Origin: Lachnospiraceae bacterium
GTDB lineage: Bacteria; Bacillota; Clostridia; Lachnospirales; Lachnospiraceae
Assembly (NCBI GenBank): GCA_009911505.1
Contig: QXXL01000162.1
Location: 1-42,672 of the forward strand
Length of the DNA stretch: 42,672 nucleotides
Direction of reading: 5' to 3'
This document shows, one piece after another, positions 25,226 through 35,500 of the stretch. Positions within the stretch are counted from its first letter, which is position 1. Every line of letters starts with the position of its first letter. The notes below the pieces were generated by a model. The model ran no database searches. It had not been told where the DNA came from and saw only the letters and a list, made by a program, of their open reading frames with translations. A program made the translations under genes and the position numbers.

Positions 25226-25528
25226 ATGGCATCTGTTTTTTTATTTTCCGTTGCCGGTATTTTAGGAGGTATTTTTGTTTGTGCTTTAGAGCGTGTTTGG
25301 CAAAGGGCCCGTCAGGCAGAGGGCAGGGCATTTCAAAATATTCTGTTTTATCTGAACCATCCGGAAAATCCATGCTTTTATTCCAAGATATTATACAAAC
25401 GGCAGGAGATTTTAGATGGGCCCCCTTTTGAGCTGATGCTTTATGAGCGCCAGTCTACGGCCAACCCCAATATGTCGCTTGCCGGAGTGCTTTGGCACAA
25501 TCAGATAAAACTTTTGAAAAAATCGTGA
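25226..25528 (+). CDS. Small hypothetical protein with N-terminal membrane segment
   Basis: A 100-aa protein starting 8 nt after sigH. Residues 1-22 are hydrophobic (FLFSVAGILGGIFVCALE) and the rest is soluble and basic (FYSKILYKRQEILDGPPFEL). No clear ribosome site is seen, so it may depend on read-through from sigH. I do not recognise the family. Confidence 0.6.
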   Translation: MASVFLFSVAGILGGIFVCALERVWQRARQAEGRAFQNILFYLNHPENPCFYSKILYKRQEILDGPPFELMLYERQSTANPNMSLAGVLWHNQIKLLKKS

Positions 25529-25534
25529 AAAATC

Positions 25535-25563
25535 TTGCGGTACGGAAAAAAAAGCACTATAAT
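25535..25563 (+). promoter_or_regulatory. Promoter of the foldase-like lipoprotein gene
   Basis: TTGCGG (25535-25540), 17 nt, TATAAT (25558-25563), 53 nt before the start. Confidence 0.65.
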
Positions 25564-25615
25564 AGTCTGAGCGACCGGCAGAACCTAAGATACGCCGGAT
25601 ATTTAGGAGGAACAG

Positions 25616-26935
25616 ATGAAAAGTAAAAAAGTTACAGCGATGCTGCTGGCAGGAGCAGCTTTGATGGGATTGGCAGTGAGCGGCTGCGGCAATACGATTT
25701 CAGATACGGCGGAGTTTGCAAAGCTCGGAGATACGGTTATTACGATGGGCGTTGCGAATTTTTTTGCAAAATACCAGCAGGCAGTTTATGATTCATACTA
25801 TATGGCGTATTTTGGGGAAGATATGTGGAACAGCGACCTGTATGGGAACGGCAAGACCCTTTCGGAGGATATGAAAGAAAATGTCGTGGAATCCCTGCAG
25901 GATATGTATACGTTAAAGGCTCATATGGCGGATTATGATATTTCGCTGAGCGAAGAGGAGGAAGCTGCCATTACGAAAGCAGCCGAAGAGTTTATTGCGG
26001 CAAATTCCAAAGAGGCGATCCGCCAGATCGGAGCGGAGAATCCGGAGAATGTAAAGGAGATGCTGCGTTTACAGACGATCCAGAAGAAGATGCACGACCG
26101 GATGATCCAGGATGCGGATACGACCGTGACCGACGAAGAAGCGGCGCAGAGGACGTTCAGCTATGTTACGGTTGCCGCAGACCATACGCATGAAGAAGAG
26201 GGCGAGGAAGGGGAACATCCGGAAGAAGAGCTGGCAGCGCTTAAGGCGACTGCGGATTCGATTGCGTCAGCAGAAGATTTTGACAAAGCCGTGACGGACG
26301 CGGGCCTTACGGTAAGTACGGCATCTTACGGTTCTGCTGCAGACGAGGGCAGCAGCTTTGACACTTCCGTGCTGGAAGCGGCGGATGCGTTAAAGGCAGG
26401 CCAGGTTTCCCAGACGATAGAAGTAGACGGTACCTATTATGTGCTGCGGTTAGACAGCGAGCATGACGAACAAGCGACCGAGAACAAGCGGCAGGAGCTG
26501 ATTTCCCAGAAGCAGGAGGATCATTACAACGATATCTTAGACGGCTGGAAGGAAGCGGAGGACGCTGCTTTTCAACTCAATGAAGAGGAGTGGGCAAAGG
26601 TTGTCTTTGAGGATCGGTTTAAAGCGCCCGAACCAGAAACGGAATCGGTAAGCGGAACCGAGGAGGGTACGGCAGATACTACAGATAATGCAGGTACGGA
26701 AAGCGCCGCGGATACTACAGACGGCGCGGGGGCACAGGATGCGGCAGACGCTGCTGGAACCGACGCAGGTACACAGGGCACGGAGAGTGCCGCCGGAACC
26801 GACGCAGGCGGGCAGGGCACGGAGAATGCTGCCGACGCGGGCGCACAGGGAGCCGTAGACGGCGCCGGGAATGATGCGGGCGCGCAGGATGCATCCGGCG
26901 CCGATGCGAATGAAGACGCGCCGCAGGCGGAATAA
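25616..26935 (+). CDS. PrsA/SurA-like foldase lipoprotein with low-complexity tail
   Basis: A 439-aa exported lipoprotein; lipobox AVSGC at residues 20-24. The helical N-terminal part (to about 180) resembles SurA/PrsA chaperone domains. Residues 185-290 have a weak parvulin pattern (AEDFDKAVTDAGLTV, ADALKAGQVSQTIEVDGTYY) interrupted by an acidic, His-containing insert, DHTHEEEGEEGEHPEEE. From about 340 the tail is a low-complexity Ala/Gly/Asp/Thr run with repeats like GTDAGTQGTE. The isomerase activity may be lost. AGGAGG site before the ATG. A strong hairpin separates it from the ABC exporter genes. Confidence 0.78.
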   Translation: MKSKKVTAMLLAGAALMGLAVSGCGNTISDTAEFAKLGDTVITMGVANFFAKYQQAVYDSYYMAYFGEDMWNSDLYGNGKTLSEDMKENVVESLQDMYTLKAHMADYDISLSEEEEAAITKAAEEFIAANSKEAIRQIGAENPENVKEMLRLQTIQKKMHDRMIQDADTTVTDEEAAQRTFSYVTVAADHTHEEEGEEGEHPEEELAALKATADSIASAEDFDKAVTDAGLTVSTASYGSAADEGSSFDTSVLEAADALKAGQVSQTIEVDGTYYVLRLDSEHDEQATENKRQELISQKQEDHYNDILDGWKEAEDAAFQLNEEEWAKVVFEDRFKAPEPETESVSGTEEGTADTTDNAGTESAADTTDGAGAQDAADAAGTDAGTQGTESAAGTDAGGQGTENAADAGAQGAVDGAGNDAGAQDASGADANEDAPQAE

Positions 26936-26958
26936 TAAGAATCAGAACAAAGACTTTT

Positions 26959-27009
26959 ATGCTGCATACGGGGATGGCAGGACAGCCATACCCGTGTTGC
27001 AGCATTTTT
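26959..27009 (+). terminator. Strong terminator before the ABC exporter
   Basis: Outer arms ATGCTGCA (26959-26966) and TGCAGCAT (26998-27005), inner ACGGG/CCCGT and ATGGC/GCCAT, then five Ts. It lies just upstream of the exporter ribosome site. Confidence 0.85.
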
Positions 27010-27027
27010 GGGCAAAGGAGGGACGTT

Positions 27028-28791
27028 TTGAGGCAGTTATTGGCTTATTTGAAGGATTATAAGAAGGAATGCGTTCTGGCGCCGCTGTTTAAGATGCTGG
27101 AAGCCATTTTTGAGCTTCTGGTCCCGCTTGTTATGGCTGCGGTGATTGACAGGGGAATTGCACAGGGGAATATTTCTTATATTATAAAAATGTGCCTGGT
27201 TATGGTTTTTCTTGGGATTGTGGGGCTGATTAGCTCCGTTACGGCGCAGTATTTTTCGGCGAAAGCGGCGGCGGGCTTTGGGACGAAGGTACGCCATGCC
27301 CTGTTTGCCCATATTGAGGGGCTGTCTTTTTCGAGCCTGGATCAAATCGGGGCGTCCACGCTGATCACCCGGATGACAAGTGACGTAAACCAGGCGCAAA
27401 ACGGGGTCAATATGGTGCTGCGCCTGTTTTTGCGTTCGCCGTTTATCGTACTTGGCGCAATGGTGATGGCATTTACGATTGACGTGACGGGCGCCCTGGT
27501 TTTTGCGGCGGCGATCCCGGCGCTCTCGCTTGTCGTATTCGGCGTGATGCGCGTCAGTATCCCGCTGTACAAAAAGGTACAGGGAAAATTGGATGCGGTT
27601 ACGCTGCATACGCGTGAAAATTTAACCGGCGTGCGTGTAATCCGCGCGTTTCATCTGGAAGAGCAGGAAACGGCAGAGTTTCGGGCGCGCAGCGGAGAGC
27701 TGACGGCGATGCAGATGCAGGTAGGCAGGATTTCGGGTTTTTTAAACCCGGCGACGTTTGTGCTGATAAATGGGGCGACGGCGTATCTGATCTATGTGGG
27801 GGCGTTAAAGGTAGACGGCGGCGCCATTTCCCAGGGGGAGGTTGTGGCTCTGGTCAATTATATGGGGCAGATCCTGGTGGAGCTGATTAAGTTTGCCAAT
27901 TTAATTGTGACGATGACAAAAGCGGCCGCCTGTGCGAACCGAATCCAGAGTGTGTTTGAGATTCCGCAGGGAGAGCGGAAGGTTTCCTTAGGCAAAACCG
28001 AAGCGCCTCCGGCAAATGAGGACGAAATGGTGGTTTTTTCCCATGTGGGGCTTACGTATGAGCACGCCGGGGCAGAGTCGCTTTCGGATATCAGCTTTAC
28101 GGCGAAACGCGGCGAAACCATCGGCATCATCGGAGGGACGGGTTCCGGCAAAACGTCTCTGGTACACCTGATTCCGGGTTTTTATCCGCATACCGCGGGC
28201 AGTATCCGCATTGACGGCAGGGACATCAATTCTTACACCAAAGAAGAGCTGCGCCGGAAGGTCGGCATTGTCCTGCAAAAATCCGTCTTGTTTGCCGGGA
28301 CGATCCGCGAAAACCTCTGCTGGGGCAGGGAAGGGGCCACAGACGAGGAGCTTAAGGAAGCGCTGTTGACGGCGCAGGCATGGGAGGTTGTGGAGAAAAA
28401 AGACGGAAAGCTAAACGAACGCGTCGCCCAGGGCGGGAGGAATTTTTCCGGCGGGCAGAAGCAGCGTCTTACGATTGCGAGGGCGCTGGTGAAAAAACCG
28501 GATATCCTGATCCTGGACGACAGCGCGTCTGCGCTGGATTATGCGACGGATGCGGCATTACGGCGCGCCCTCGCGGACAGGAAGGAGCAGCCGACGGTCT
28601 TTATTGTTTCGCAGCGGGCCTCTTCCATTCTGCATGCGGACCGGATTCTGGTGCTGGACGACGGGGAACTGGCCGGCGTGGGGACACATGAGGAATTATT
28701 AAAACAATGCAGCGTTTACCGGGAAATTTACTATTCTCAGTATCCGGAAAAAAATGAGCGGAAAGGGGTGGAACGCCATGCCGGAGCGTAA
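27028..28791 (+). CDS. ABC exporter half-transporter, degenerate-site subunit
   Basis: A 587-aa protein with an N-terminal six-helix membrane domain and a C-terminal ATPase. Walker A GGTGSGKTS, signature NFSGGQKQR, Walker B ILILDDSASALD. The residue after the Walker B Asp is Asp where the catalytic Glu is expected, the hallmark of the degenerate half of heterodimeric exporters (TM287, BmrC). It starts at TTG 27028 with AAAGGAGG 6 nt upstream; the open frame from 26959 begins inside the terminator. It overlaps the second subunit by 14 nt. Substrate unknown: drug, lipid or peptide. Confidence 0.9.
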   Translation: MRQLLAYLKDYKKECVLAPLFKMLEAIFELLVPLVMAAVIDRGIAQGNISYIIKMCLVMVFLGIVGLISSVTAQYFSAKAAAGFGTKVRHALFAHIEGLSFSSLDQIGASTLITRMTSDVNQAQNGVNMVLRLFLRSPFIVLGAMVMAFTIDVTGALVFAAAIPALSLVVFGVMRVSIPLYKKVQGKLDAVTLHTRENLTGVRVIRAFHLEEQETAEFRARSGELTAMQMQVGRISGFLNPATFVLINGATAYLIYVGALKVDGGAISQGEVVALVNYMGQILVELIKFANLIVTMTKAAACANRIQSVFEIPQGERKVSLGKTEAPPANEDEMVVFSHVGLTYEHAGAESLSDISFTAKRGETIGIIGGTGSGKTSLVHLIPGFYPHTAGSIRIDGRDINSYTKEELRRKVGIVLQKSVLFAGTIRENLCWGREGATDEELKEALLTAQAWEVVEKKDGKLNERVAQGGRNFSGGQKQRLTIARALVKKPDILILDDSASALDYATDAALRRALADRKEQPTVFIVSQRASSILHADRILVLDDGELAGVGTHEELLKQCSVYREIYYSQYPEKNERKGVERHAGA

Positions 28792-30532
28792 GGAAAAACA
28801 GGCGGCGGTCCTTAAAAAGCTGCTGCGCTATATCGGAAAATATACGCCGTTTGTCCTGCTGTCGCTGCTGTTTGCGGCGGTGTCCGCGGTGCTGTCGTTA
28901 TATGTGCCGATTCTGACCGGGCGAGCCATAGACTGTATATCAGGCCTAAACGACGTGGATTTTGCAGGTATTTTTCACATTCTGGCGCAGATGGGGCTGG
29001 TCGTTTTGATTACGGCGGCGGCACAGTGGTTTTTAAATATCTGCAACAACCGGATTACCTATCGGGTCGTCCGTGATCTGCGGGTGGATGCCTTTGAAAA
29101 AATAGAAATTCTGCCGCTTAAATACCTGGATGCGCATTCGCACGGGGAGCTGGTCAGCCGTGTGATTTCGGATGCGGATCAGGTGGCGGACGGCCTATTG
29201 ATGGGGTTTACCCAGTTGTTTACGGGTGTGATTACGGTGATAGGGACGCTGGTTTTTATGGTGAGTATCCAGTACAAAATCGCGCTGGTTGTCGTCTGCA
29301 TTACCCCGGTGTCGCTGTTTGTGGCGGCGTTTATTGCCAGACGGACGTTTTCCATGTTTAAGCTGCAGTCGGAAACCAGGGGCGAGCAGACGGCCCTGAT
29401 TGAAGAGATGGTCGCAAACCAGAAGGTGGTGCAGGCGTTCGGGCGGGAAGGAAAGGTGCTTGAGCAGTTTGACGAAATCAACGGACGGCTGGAAACCAGC
29501 TCGTTACGGGCGACCTTTTTTTCTTCCCTGACCAATCCGTGCACCCGGTTTGTCAACAGCTTAGTCTATACCGGCGTGGGGATTTTCGGCGCCGTTTCCG
29601 CAGTTTCGGGGGGAATCAGCGTGGGGCAGCTTGCCAGCTTTTTAAGCTATGCCAACCAGTATACGAAGCCGTTTAATGAAATTTCCGGCGTGGTAACGGA
29701 GCTGCAGAATGCGCTTGCCTGCGCGGGGCGGATTTTAGAGCTGATTGAGGAAACGCCGCAGCCCGCAGAGGATCCCGACGCGGTTTGCTTAACGGATGCA
29801 AAGGGCATGGTATCGCTTTGCCATGTGGATTTTTCCTATACAGAGGGACAGCGTTTGATTGAGGATTTTAACCTGGACGTAAAGCCGGGGCAGAGGGTTG
29901 CCATTGTGGGGCCGACCGGGTGCGGCAAGACGACGTTAATCAATCTTTTGATGCGGTTTTACGATGTCTGCAGCGGAGAAATCCGGGTGGACGGTACGGA
30001 TATCCGGCATATCAGGCGGGAGAGCCTGCGGTCTTCGTATGGCATGGTACTGCAGGAGACGTGGCTGCGGGAAGGTACCGTTTTGGAAAATATCCGTATG
30101 GGGATGCAGGGTGCGGACCGCGCGGATGTGATTGAAGCGGCAAAGGCGTCCCATGCGCACAGCTTTATCAAGCGGCTTAAGGACGGTTATGACACGGTCA
30201 TCACCGAAGAGGGCGGCGGGCTTTCCCAGGGCCAAAAGCAGCTTTTGTGTATTGCAAGGGTTATGCTTAGCCTGCCGCCGATGCTGATTTTAGATGAAGC
30301 GACTTCTTCGATCGATACCAGGACCGAGCAGAAGATCCAGAATGCATTTGCCGGAATGATGCAGGGGCGCACCAGCTTTATTGTGGCGCACCGCCTTTCT
30401 ACGATAAAAGAGGCGGATATTATCCTTGTGATGAAGGACGGCCATATTTTGGAACAGGGAGATCATAAAACACTGCTTGCGAAAAACGGATTTTATGCTA
30501 CACTATATAAGAGCCAGTTTGTAAACGGATAG
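28778..30532 (+). CDS. ABC exporter half-transporter, catalytic subunit
   Basis: A 584-aa partner of the upstream gene: six membrane helices, then Walker A GPTGCGKTT, signature GLSQGQKQLL and Walker B MLILDEATSSID with the catalytic Glu intact, and the switch His in IVAHRLSTIKEAD. The ATG at 28778 has AAGGGGTGG upstream; an in-frame ATG at 28754 lies before that site. The complementary Asp/Glu Walker B residues of the two genes support one heterodimeric exporter of the LmrCD/BmrCD type. Confidence 0.92.
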   Translation: MPERKEKQAAVLKKLLRYIGKYTPFVLLSLLFAAVSAVLSLYVPILTGRAIDCISGLNDVDFAGIFHILAQMGLVVLITAAAQWFLNICNNRITYRVVRDLRVDAFEKIEILPLKYLDAHSHGELVSRVISDADQVADGLLMGFTQLFTGVITVIGTLVFMVSIQYKIALVVVCITPVSLFVAAFIARRTFSMFKLQSETRGEQTALIEEMVANQKVVQAFGREGKVLEQFDEINGRLETSSLRATFFSSLTNPCTRFVNSLVYTGVGIFGAVSAVSGGISVGQLASFLSYANQYTKPFNEISGVVTELQNALACAGRILELIEETPQPAEDPDAVCLTDAKGMVSLCHVDFSYTEGQRLIEDFNLDVKPGQRVAIVGPTGCGKTTLINLLMRFYDVCSGEIRVDGTDIRHIRRESLRSSYGMVLQETWLREGTVLENIRMGMQGADRADVIEAAKASHAHSFIKRLKDGYDTVITEEGGGLSQGQKQLLCIARVMLSLPPMLILDEATSSIDTRTEQKIQNAFAGMMQGRTSFIVAHRLSTIKEADIILVMKDGHILEQGDHKTLLAKNGFYATLYKSQFVNG

Positions 30533-30834
30533 TGCGGATGCCAGGATTAGGAAGGTATGTTTTCGGGAGAACCGGCAGATAATGTTAATAACAGCTGGAG
30601 GTGATTTTATTCCGGCAAACAGCCTTCCGAACGCGTCCGCAGGGTAACAAAAGAGGATGATCGGAATATAATAATAGGAAGAAGAACCGGAAAAACCCCG
30701 GCTTTGCCAAATATTACCAAAATATTACTTATATTACATATGCAGAAAAATCTTGACAAATGAAAGATTTGGTCAGTATAATTAATGTTTGTATGTAAGG
30801 GTTTTTTTGGAGTTTCTAACATAGAGGTGGATAT
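30533..30834 (+). promoter_or_regulatory. Intergenic region with murA promoter
   Basis: TTGACA (30753-30758), 18 nt, TATAAT (30777-30782), 52 nt before murA. The rest holds a small CCGG hairpin and a GGAGGTG followed by a 20-codon frame of unknown worth. No other gene seen. Confidence 0.65.
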
Positions 30835-32127
30835 ATGGAACAGTATATTATTAAAGGCGGCAATCCGCTGGTAGGTGAAGTGGAGATAGGCGGGGCGAAA
30901 AATGCGGCCCTGGCGATATTGGCAACAGCAATCATGTCAGACGAAACTGTTACCATTGAGAATCTCCCGGATGTATGCGATATCAATGTGATGCTGGATG
31001 CGATTGCGGGAATCGGCGGCAAAGTAGACAGGATAGATGCGCATACGGTCAAGATCAATGGTTCCATGATCTGCGATTTAAGCGTAGACTATGAATATAT
31101 TAAAAAAATCAGGGCGTCTTATTATTTACTCGGCGCCCTGCTCGGAAAATATAAAAGGGCCGAGGTTGCGCTGCCGGGCGGCTGCGACATCGGCAGCAGG
31201 CCGATTGATCTGCATTTGAAGGGGTTCCGTGCTTTGGGCGCGAATGTGGACATCCGCTACGGGCTGATTTCCGCAAACGCGGAGCGTTTAAGGGGCACGC
31301 ATATTTACCTGGATAAGGTTTCGGTCGGTGCGACGATTAATATTATGATGGCGGCGGCCATGGCGGAGGGCAAGACGACGATTGAGAATGCCGCGAAGGA
31401 ACCGCATGTTGTGGATGTGGCGAACTGCCTGAACAGTATGGGGGCCAATATCCGCGGCGCGGGGACGGACGTAATTCGTATTTCCGGCGTGGAGCGCCTG
31501 CATAAGACGGAATATTCCATTATTCCGGATCAGATTGAGGCGGGTACGTTTATGTTTGCGGCGGCAGCGACGCGGGGGGACGTTACGGTTAAGAACGTGA
31601 TTCCAAAGCATTTGGAGGCTACGACGGCGAAGCTGCTCGAAATCGGGTGCGAGATCGAGGAGCTGGACGATGCGGTGCGTGTCGTGGCGTCAAAGCCGCT
31701 GCACCATACGCAGGTCACAACGCTTCCTTATCCGGGATTTCCGACGGATATGCAGCCGCAGATGTCGGTGCTTTTAGGAATTGCCGAGGGGACCAGTACG
31801 GTCACGGAGAGCATTTTTGAGAACCGGTTCAAGTATGTGGATGAGCTGGCGCGGATGGGTGCGTCCATTAAGGTGGAAAGCAATATCGCGATTGTGACCG
31901 GGGCGGAGAAATATACAGGCGCGCGTGTCAGTGCGCCGGATCTTAGGGCCGGAGCGGCGCTGGTAATTGCCGGGCTTGCGGCCGAAGGGATTACGGTTGT
32001 GGACGATATTTATTATATTGAACGCGGATATGAAGAGTTTGACCGGAAGCTTGCGCTTTTGGGGGCGCAGATTGAGCGGGTGTCCACAGAGAAAGAGATT
32101 TTAAAATTTAAACTGAAGGTTTCATAG
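30835..32127 (+). CDS. murA: UDP-N-acetylglucosamine 1-carboxyvinyltransferase
   Basis: First committed enzyme of peptidoglycan synthesis, 430 aa, adding enolpyruvate from PEP to UDP-GlcNAc. K22-N23 (GGAKNAALAI) and the catalytic-loop C117 in LPGGCDIGSRP are present, followed by PIDLHLKGFRALGA. Having Cys, not Asp, at the loop position predicts a fosfomycin-sensitive type enzyme. PYPGFPTDMQPQ and the C-terminal RGYEEFDRKLALLGA are also typical. AGAGGTGG precedes the ATG. Full length and intact. Confidence 0.96.
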   Translation: MEQYIIKGGNPLVGEVEIGGAKNAALAILATAIMSDETVTIENLPDVCDINVMLDAIAGIGGKVDRIDAHTVKINGSMICDLSVDYEYIKKIRASYYLLGALLGKYKRAEVALPGGCDIGSRPIDLHLKGFRALGANVDIRYGLISANAERLRGTHIYLDKVSVGATINIMMAAAMAEGKTTIENAAKEPHVVDVANCLNSMGANIRGAGTDVIRISGVERLHKTEYSIIPDQIEAGTFMFAAAATRGDVTVKNVIPKHLEATTAKLLEIGCEIEELDDAVRVVASKPLHHTQVTTLPYPGFPTDMQPQMSVLLGIAEGTSTVTESIFENRFKYVDELARMGASIKVESNIAIVTGAEKYTGARVSAPDLRAGAALVIAGLAAEGITVVDDIYYIERGYEEFDRKLALLGAQIERVSTEKEILKFKLKVS

Positions 32128-32406
32128 CAAAAGAGCGGGCGTGTTTGAAGATTGATTTTTGCCGGATGCGGATGTATGGATGACAGAACATACAGACGGC
32201 AGGAATGGATGTTCGGGCACGTTTTTTTTGGGGAAAGGTGCTAATACTCCATCCGGACAGAAATTGAAGTCTGGAACCATCTGCTTCGCACCATTGCGTC
32301 GTTAAAATTTCTAGACGATGCCACCGCATTGCCGTTGAAATTAGGATAAAATGCCTTGAAAAAGTTAGAAATGCAGCAAGGATTTGTTAAAAATTACATA
32401 AAATGG
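32128..32406. other. Intergenic region after murA
   Basis: It holds a probable terminator, GAACAT/ATGTTC (32186-32214) followed by eight Ts at 32222-32229. From 32244 to 32393 the minus strand is open for 50 codons without a good start, ending SRWFQTSISVRMEY at a stop at 32241. This could be the tail of a lost gene or a repeated intergenic element. Confidence 0.4.
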
Positions 32407-32435
32407 TTGATATTCCTTCCTCTTTTATATATAAT
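32407..32435 (+). promoter_or_regulatory. Promoter of the sialidase gene
   Basis: TTGATA (32407-32412), 17 nt, TATAAT (32430-32435). A second TATAAT is at 32471-32476 without a good -35. Confidence 0.6.
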
Positions 32436-32519
32436 TAAAACATTATTACTGATAAAAGGCAGGGAATTTGTATAATGTGTTTTCGGTAATTATTATTTTT
32501 AATGAATGGGAGGAATATT

Positions 32520-35500
32520 ATGAAACAAAGAGCAAAAAAGAAGCTATGGAAGCAGAGCCTTGGGTTTGGGCTGTCAATGGCAATGGCGCTTAGTATGCTC
32601 CCGGCTGTTCCTGCAAAAGCGGAGGAAACGGGGCTGTTAAAGGCAGGAAGCTTAAATGTGACGGATACAAGTGTGACTTCTGGGCAGCCGTTTGCGGCAG
32701 GCACGGCAGGAAGCGACAATTTCCGGATTCCGGCGCTTATAGTAACACAGGACGGGAATTGCTGGCGGCGGCAGATGCGAGGTATCAGACAACTGGAGAC
32801 GGCGGCGGGCTGGATACGATTGCATCGTTATCGGAAGACGGAGGGGAAACCTGGAAATACAGCTTCCCATTGTTTTTCCCCGACAGTAACGGATATGCCG
32901 GGCCGGCTGCGACGACGATTATTGACCCTGTTTTGGTGCAGGGGGAGGACGGTGCGGTTTATTGTATGGCAGACGTGAACCCGACAGGCGTGACCACAAT
33001 GGGCGGTTATACTTCACCAAATGTCGGGACAGGTTATATTACTGTGGATGGAAAAGAGCGCCTGGCGCTGACATCTAATTATGACAATGTCAATACAAGG
33101 CCGACAGAAGAGGATACAGAAAAATATGAGTATTATGTCGGCGACTGGAATGAGGACGGCTATGCAGCGGTCGTGTCCAGGGAAGATGGGAGCGCAAGCG
33201 GTTATGCGGTTGATAAGTGGTATAATCTCTACAGTGTAAAAGGCGGCGAATATGTAGCTGATCTGACACAGGCGCAGGTAAATGACGCAGAAACACAGAT
33301 CCAGCAGAACGCGTTTTACAAGGACTCCGTACTTCACGTATATAATACTGGATATATTATGTATGCAAAATCTACGGACGACGGGTTCACCTGGGGCGAT
33401 CCGGAAATTATAAACCCGCAGATTAAGCGGGAAGATGAAACGGGGCTTTTGGTATCGCCTGGAAAGGGGCTTTTAGTTTCGGACGGTACGATTGTAATTC
33501 CGTTTTATGAGCACGGAGACGGCGAAGAGAATGCCAGTATTATCTGGTCTGATGACAACGGTGCGACCTGGACGCGTTCCGATGACGTGCCAGGAACGGC
33601 AGACGGAGGATATTGGAGTTCTGAGAGTGAAGTGGTAGAATTAAAAGACGGTACGCTGCGTATGTTCTTCCGGAGCGGGCAGGGTGCGGTTTGTTATGCG
33701 GATGCGGTAAGGAACGGGAGCGGGGCTTATGAATTTACAGCTCCAAGGTCAACGGGTGTTTCCTGTACTTCGACCTGTAACGTGACGGCCAGCATTTATT
33801 CCAAAGAGATAGACGGCAAAACGGCGATCCTGGTAGGGATGCCAGGCGGCTCAGGGCGTGCCAACGGCAAAGTGTTTACTTTCCTGGTAGATGAAAACGA
33901 TGGCAACAGTATGAGCTTAAAGAATACGTTTGCCGTGCCTGAAAGCGCAAATGCGTATCAATATTCCTGTATGGCAGAGCTTCCGGACGCTTCTGTCGGC
34001 CTGCTTTGGGAAAATGGCGCGGCAAGTATGCGTTACGATAACTTTAATATTATGGAGCTGGTGCCAAACGGGTATATTCCAGGGGCAGAAATGGATATCA
34101 CGCTGCATGCAGGCGCAACATACCAGCGGGAATATACGGCAGAGGTTGCTGAGATCCAGCAGCAGCCGGATCCTTTAGTTGCAACTGCAGAAGTTGTGCG
34201 CAAAGGGGCTGAGGAAAAGACGATCGTACCCTTGTATCCGCATATAGCAAATAATAGCGGAAGCTTAAGCAGCTTTTCAGAAACCGCCGATACGTCTTTG
34301 GATATTGCCAATGCGGAATGGACGGTAACAGAGGCGGAAGGGGAGAATGCTTTTTCCGTATACAGCGAATGGGCCAACAAATATTTGGTGAATGTCAAAA
34401 ACGATAACGGAACAATCGTGCTGTCGGATACGCCGGGGAATGGGATTGTATTTGAACAGGAAGAAGAGCAAGCGGCTTCTCAATCGTTCCGTCTCCGGAC
34501 AGGCGGCGATACCCGTTATTTGATATTTTACCTGAACAATATGAGTTTTGATGCTATGAGCAATTACAATTCGGATGCATCAAAATTTGCGTATGATTTG
34601 ACATTACTTGAGAAGCAGGATGTGGTAAGGGAAGATGATCCAATCCCGGGATACCGGATTGCTTCAGGGGTTACTTCCGGTAAGACATATTTAATTACTT
34701 ATCTGTTTCAGGCTGAGGGCGCAAGCCATACCATTCTTTTTTATCCGTTTAACGCAGGGTTTGGTTCACAGACGAAGCTTATTGGTGAAGCCCGTACAGA
34801 AATCGGCTCTGCGCTTAGCCAGCTTACGATTACTGGCGTTGGCGAAGGGCAGACGAAAGCGGTCATTGATCAGATGACTTATAATATTACGTGCCTGGGC
34901 AATAAGAAGATAAACCTTCGTAAAGGGCAGAAATATTTTATTGAGGGTGCGGTAGAAGGGGTTTCTAACGATCCTGCTGCCGTAAAGGTAGAATCAGGGG
35001 AAGAATCCCGCAATGCATTGTTTGACTGCGAAAGAGCAGGGCAGTATAATTTTGACGGCTATTCTGATGTCCCCAATTGGGATATTGATATGACAGAAGC
35101 AGAATTTATTGTTGATACGGCGGAGGGTTCTGAGGATGCGTACACCATTTACAATCCGTCGGCCGATGTTTATTTGACTAATTCAAATGCCCAAAATTAT
35201 TTTGAATCAACAATCGTACCCCAGAGGTTAAACCAGGTGGACAGCGGAGACGGGGTCACTTCATTTGAGATAATCCGCGCAGACAGCGGCCGGTTTTGTT
35301 ATTTCTTCTATGAGAAAATGGCGTTTGATGCATTGGGCGGAATTAATGAGGGCAATCGTCCAAGCTGGGAAGAAAAGGGAGACTTTGGTTTTGAGTTCCT
35401 GGAAAAATCCGATACGATCACCAATCTGGATCCAATTCCGGGATACCGTCTGGCATCGGAAATTAAGCCGGGAGAAACTTATTTAATTACCGAATATTAT

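Noticed and set aside
27037..27609. Long antisense frame over the first ABC gene, and similar antisense frames over cysS, rlmB, murA and the lipoprotein gene
   Set aside because: These are codon-bias shadows of well-supported genes, with no ribosome sites or family motifs.
32745..32765. Programmed -1 ribosomal frameshift in the sialidase gene
   Set aside because: The site GAC GGG AAT gives no good slippery heptamer; a -1 slip of tRNA-Gly from GGG to CGG mispairs its first base, and no downstream pseudoknot is obvious.
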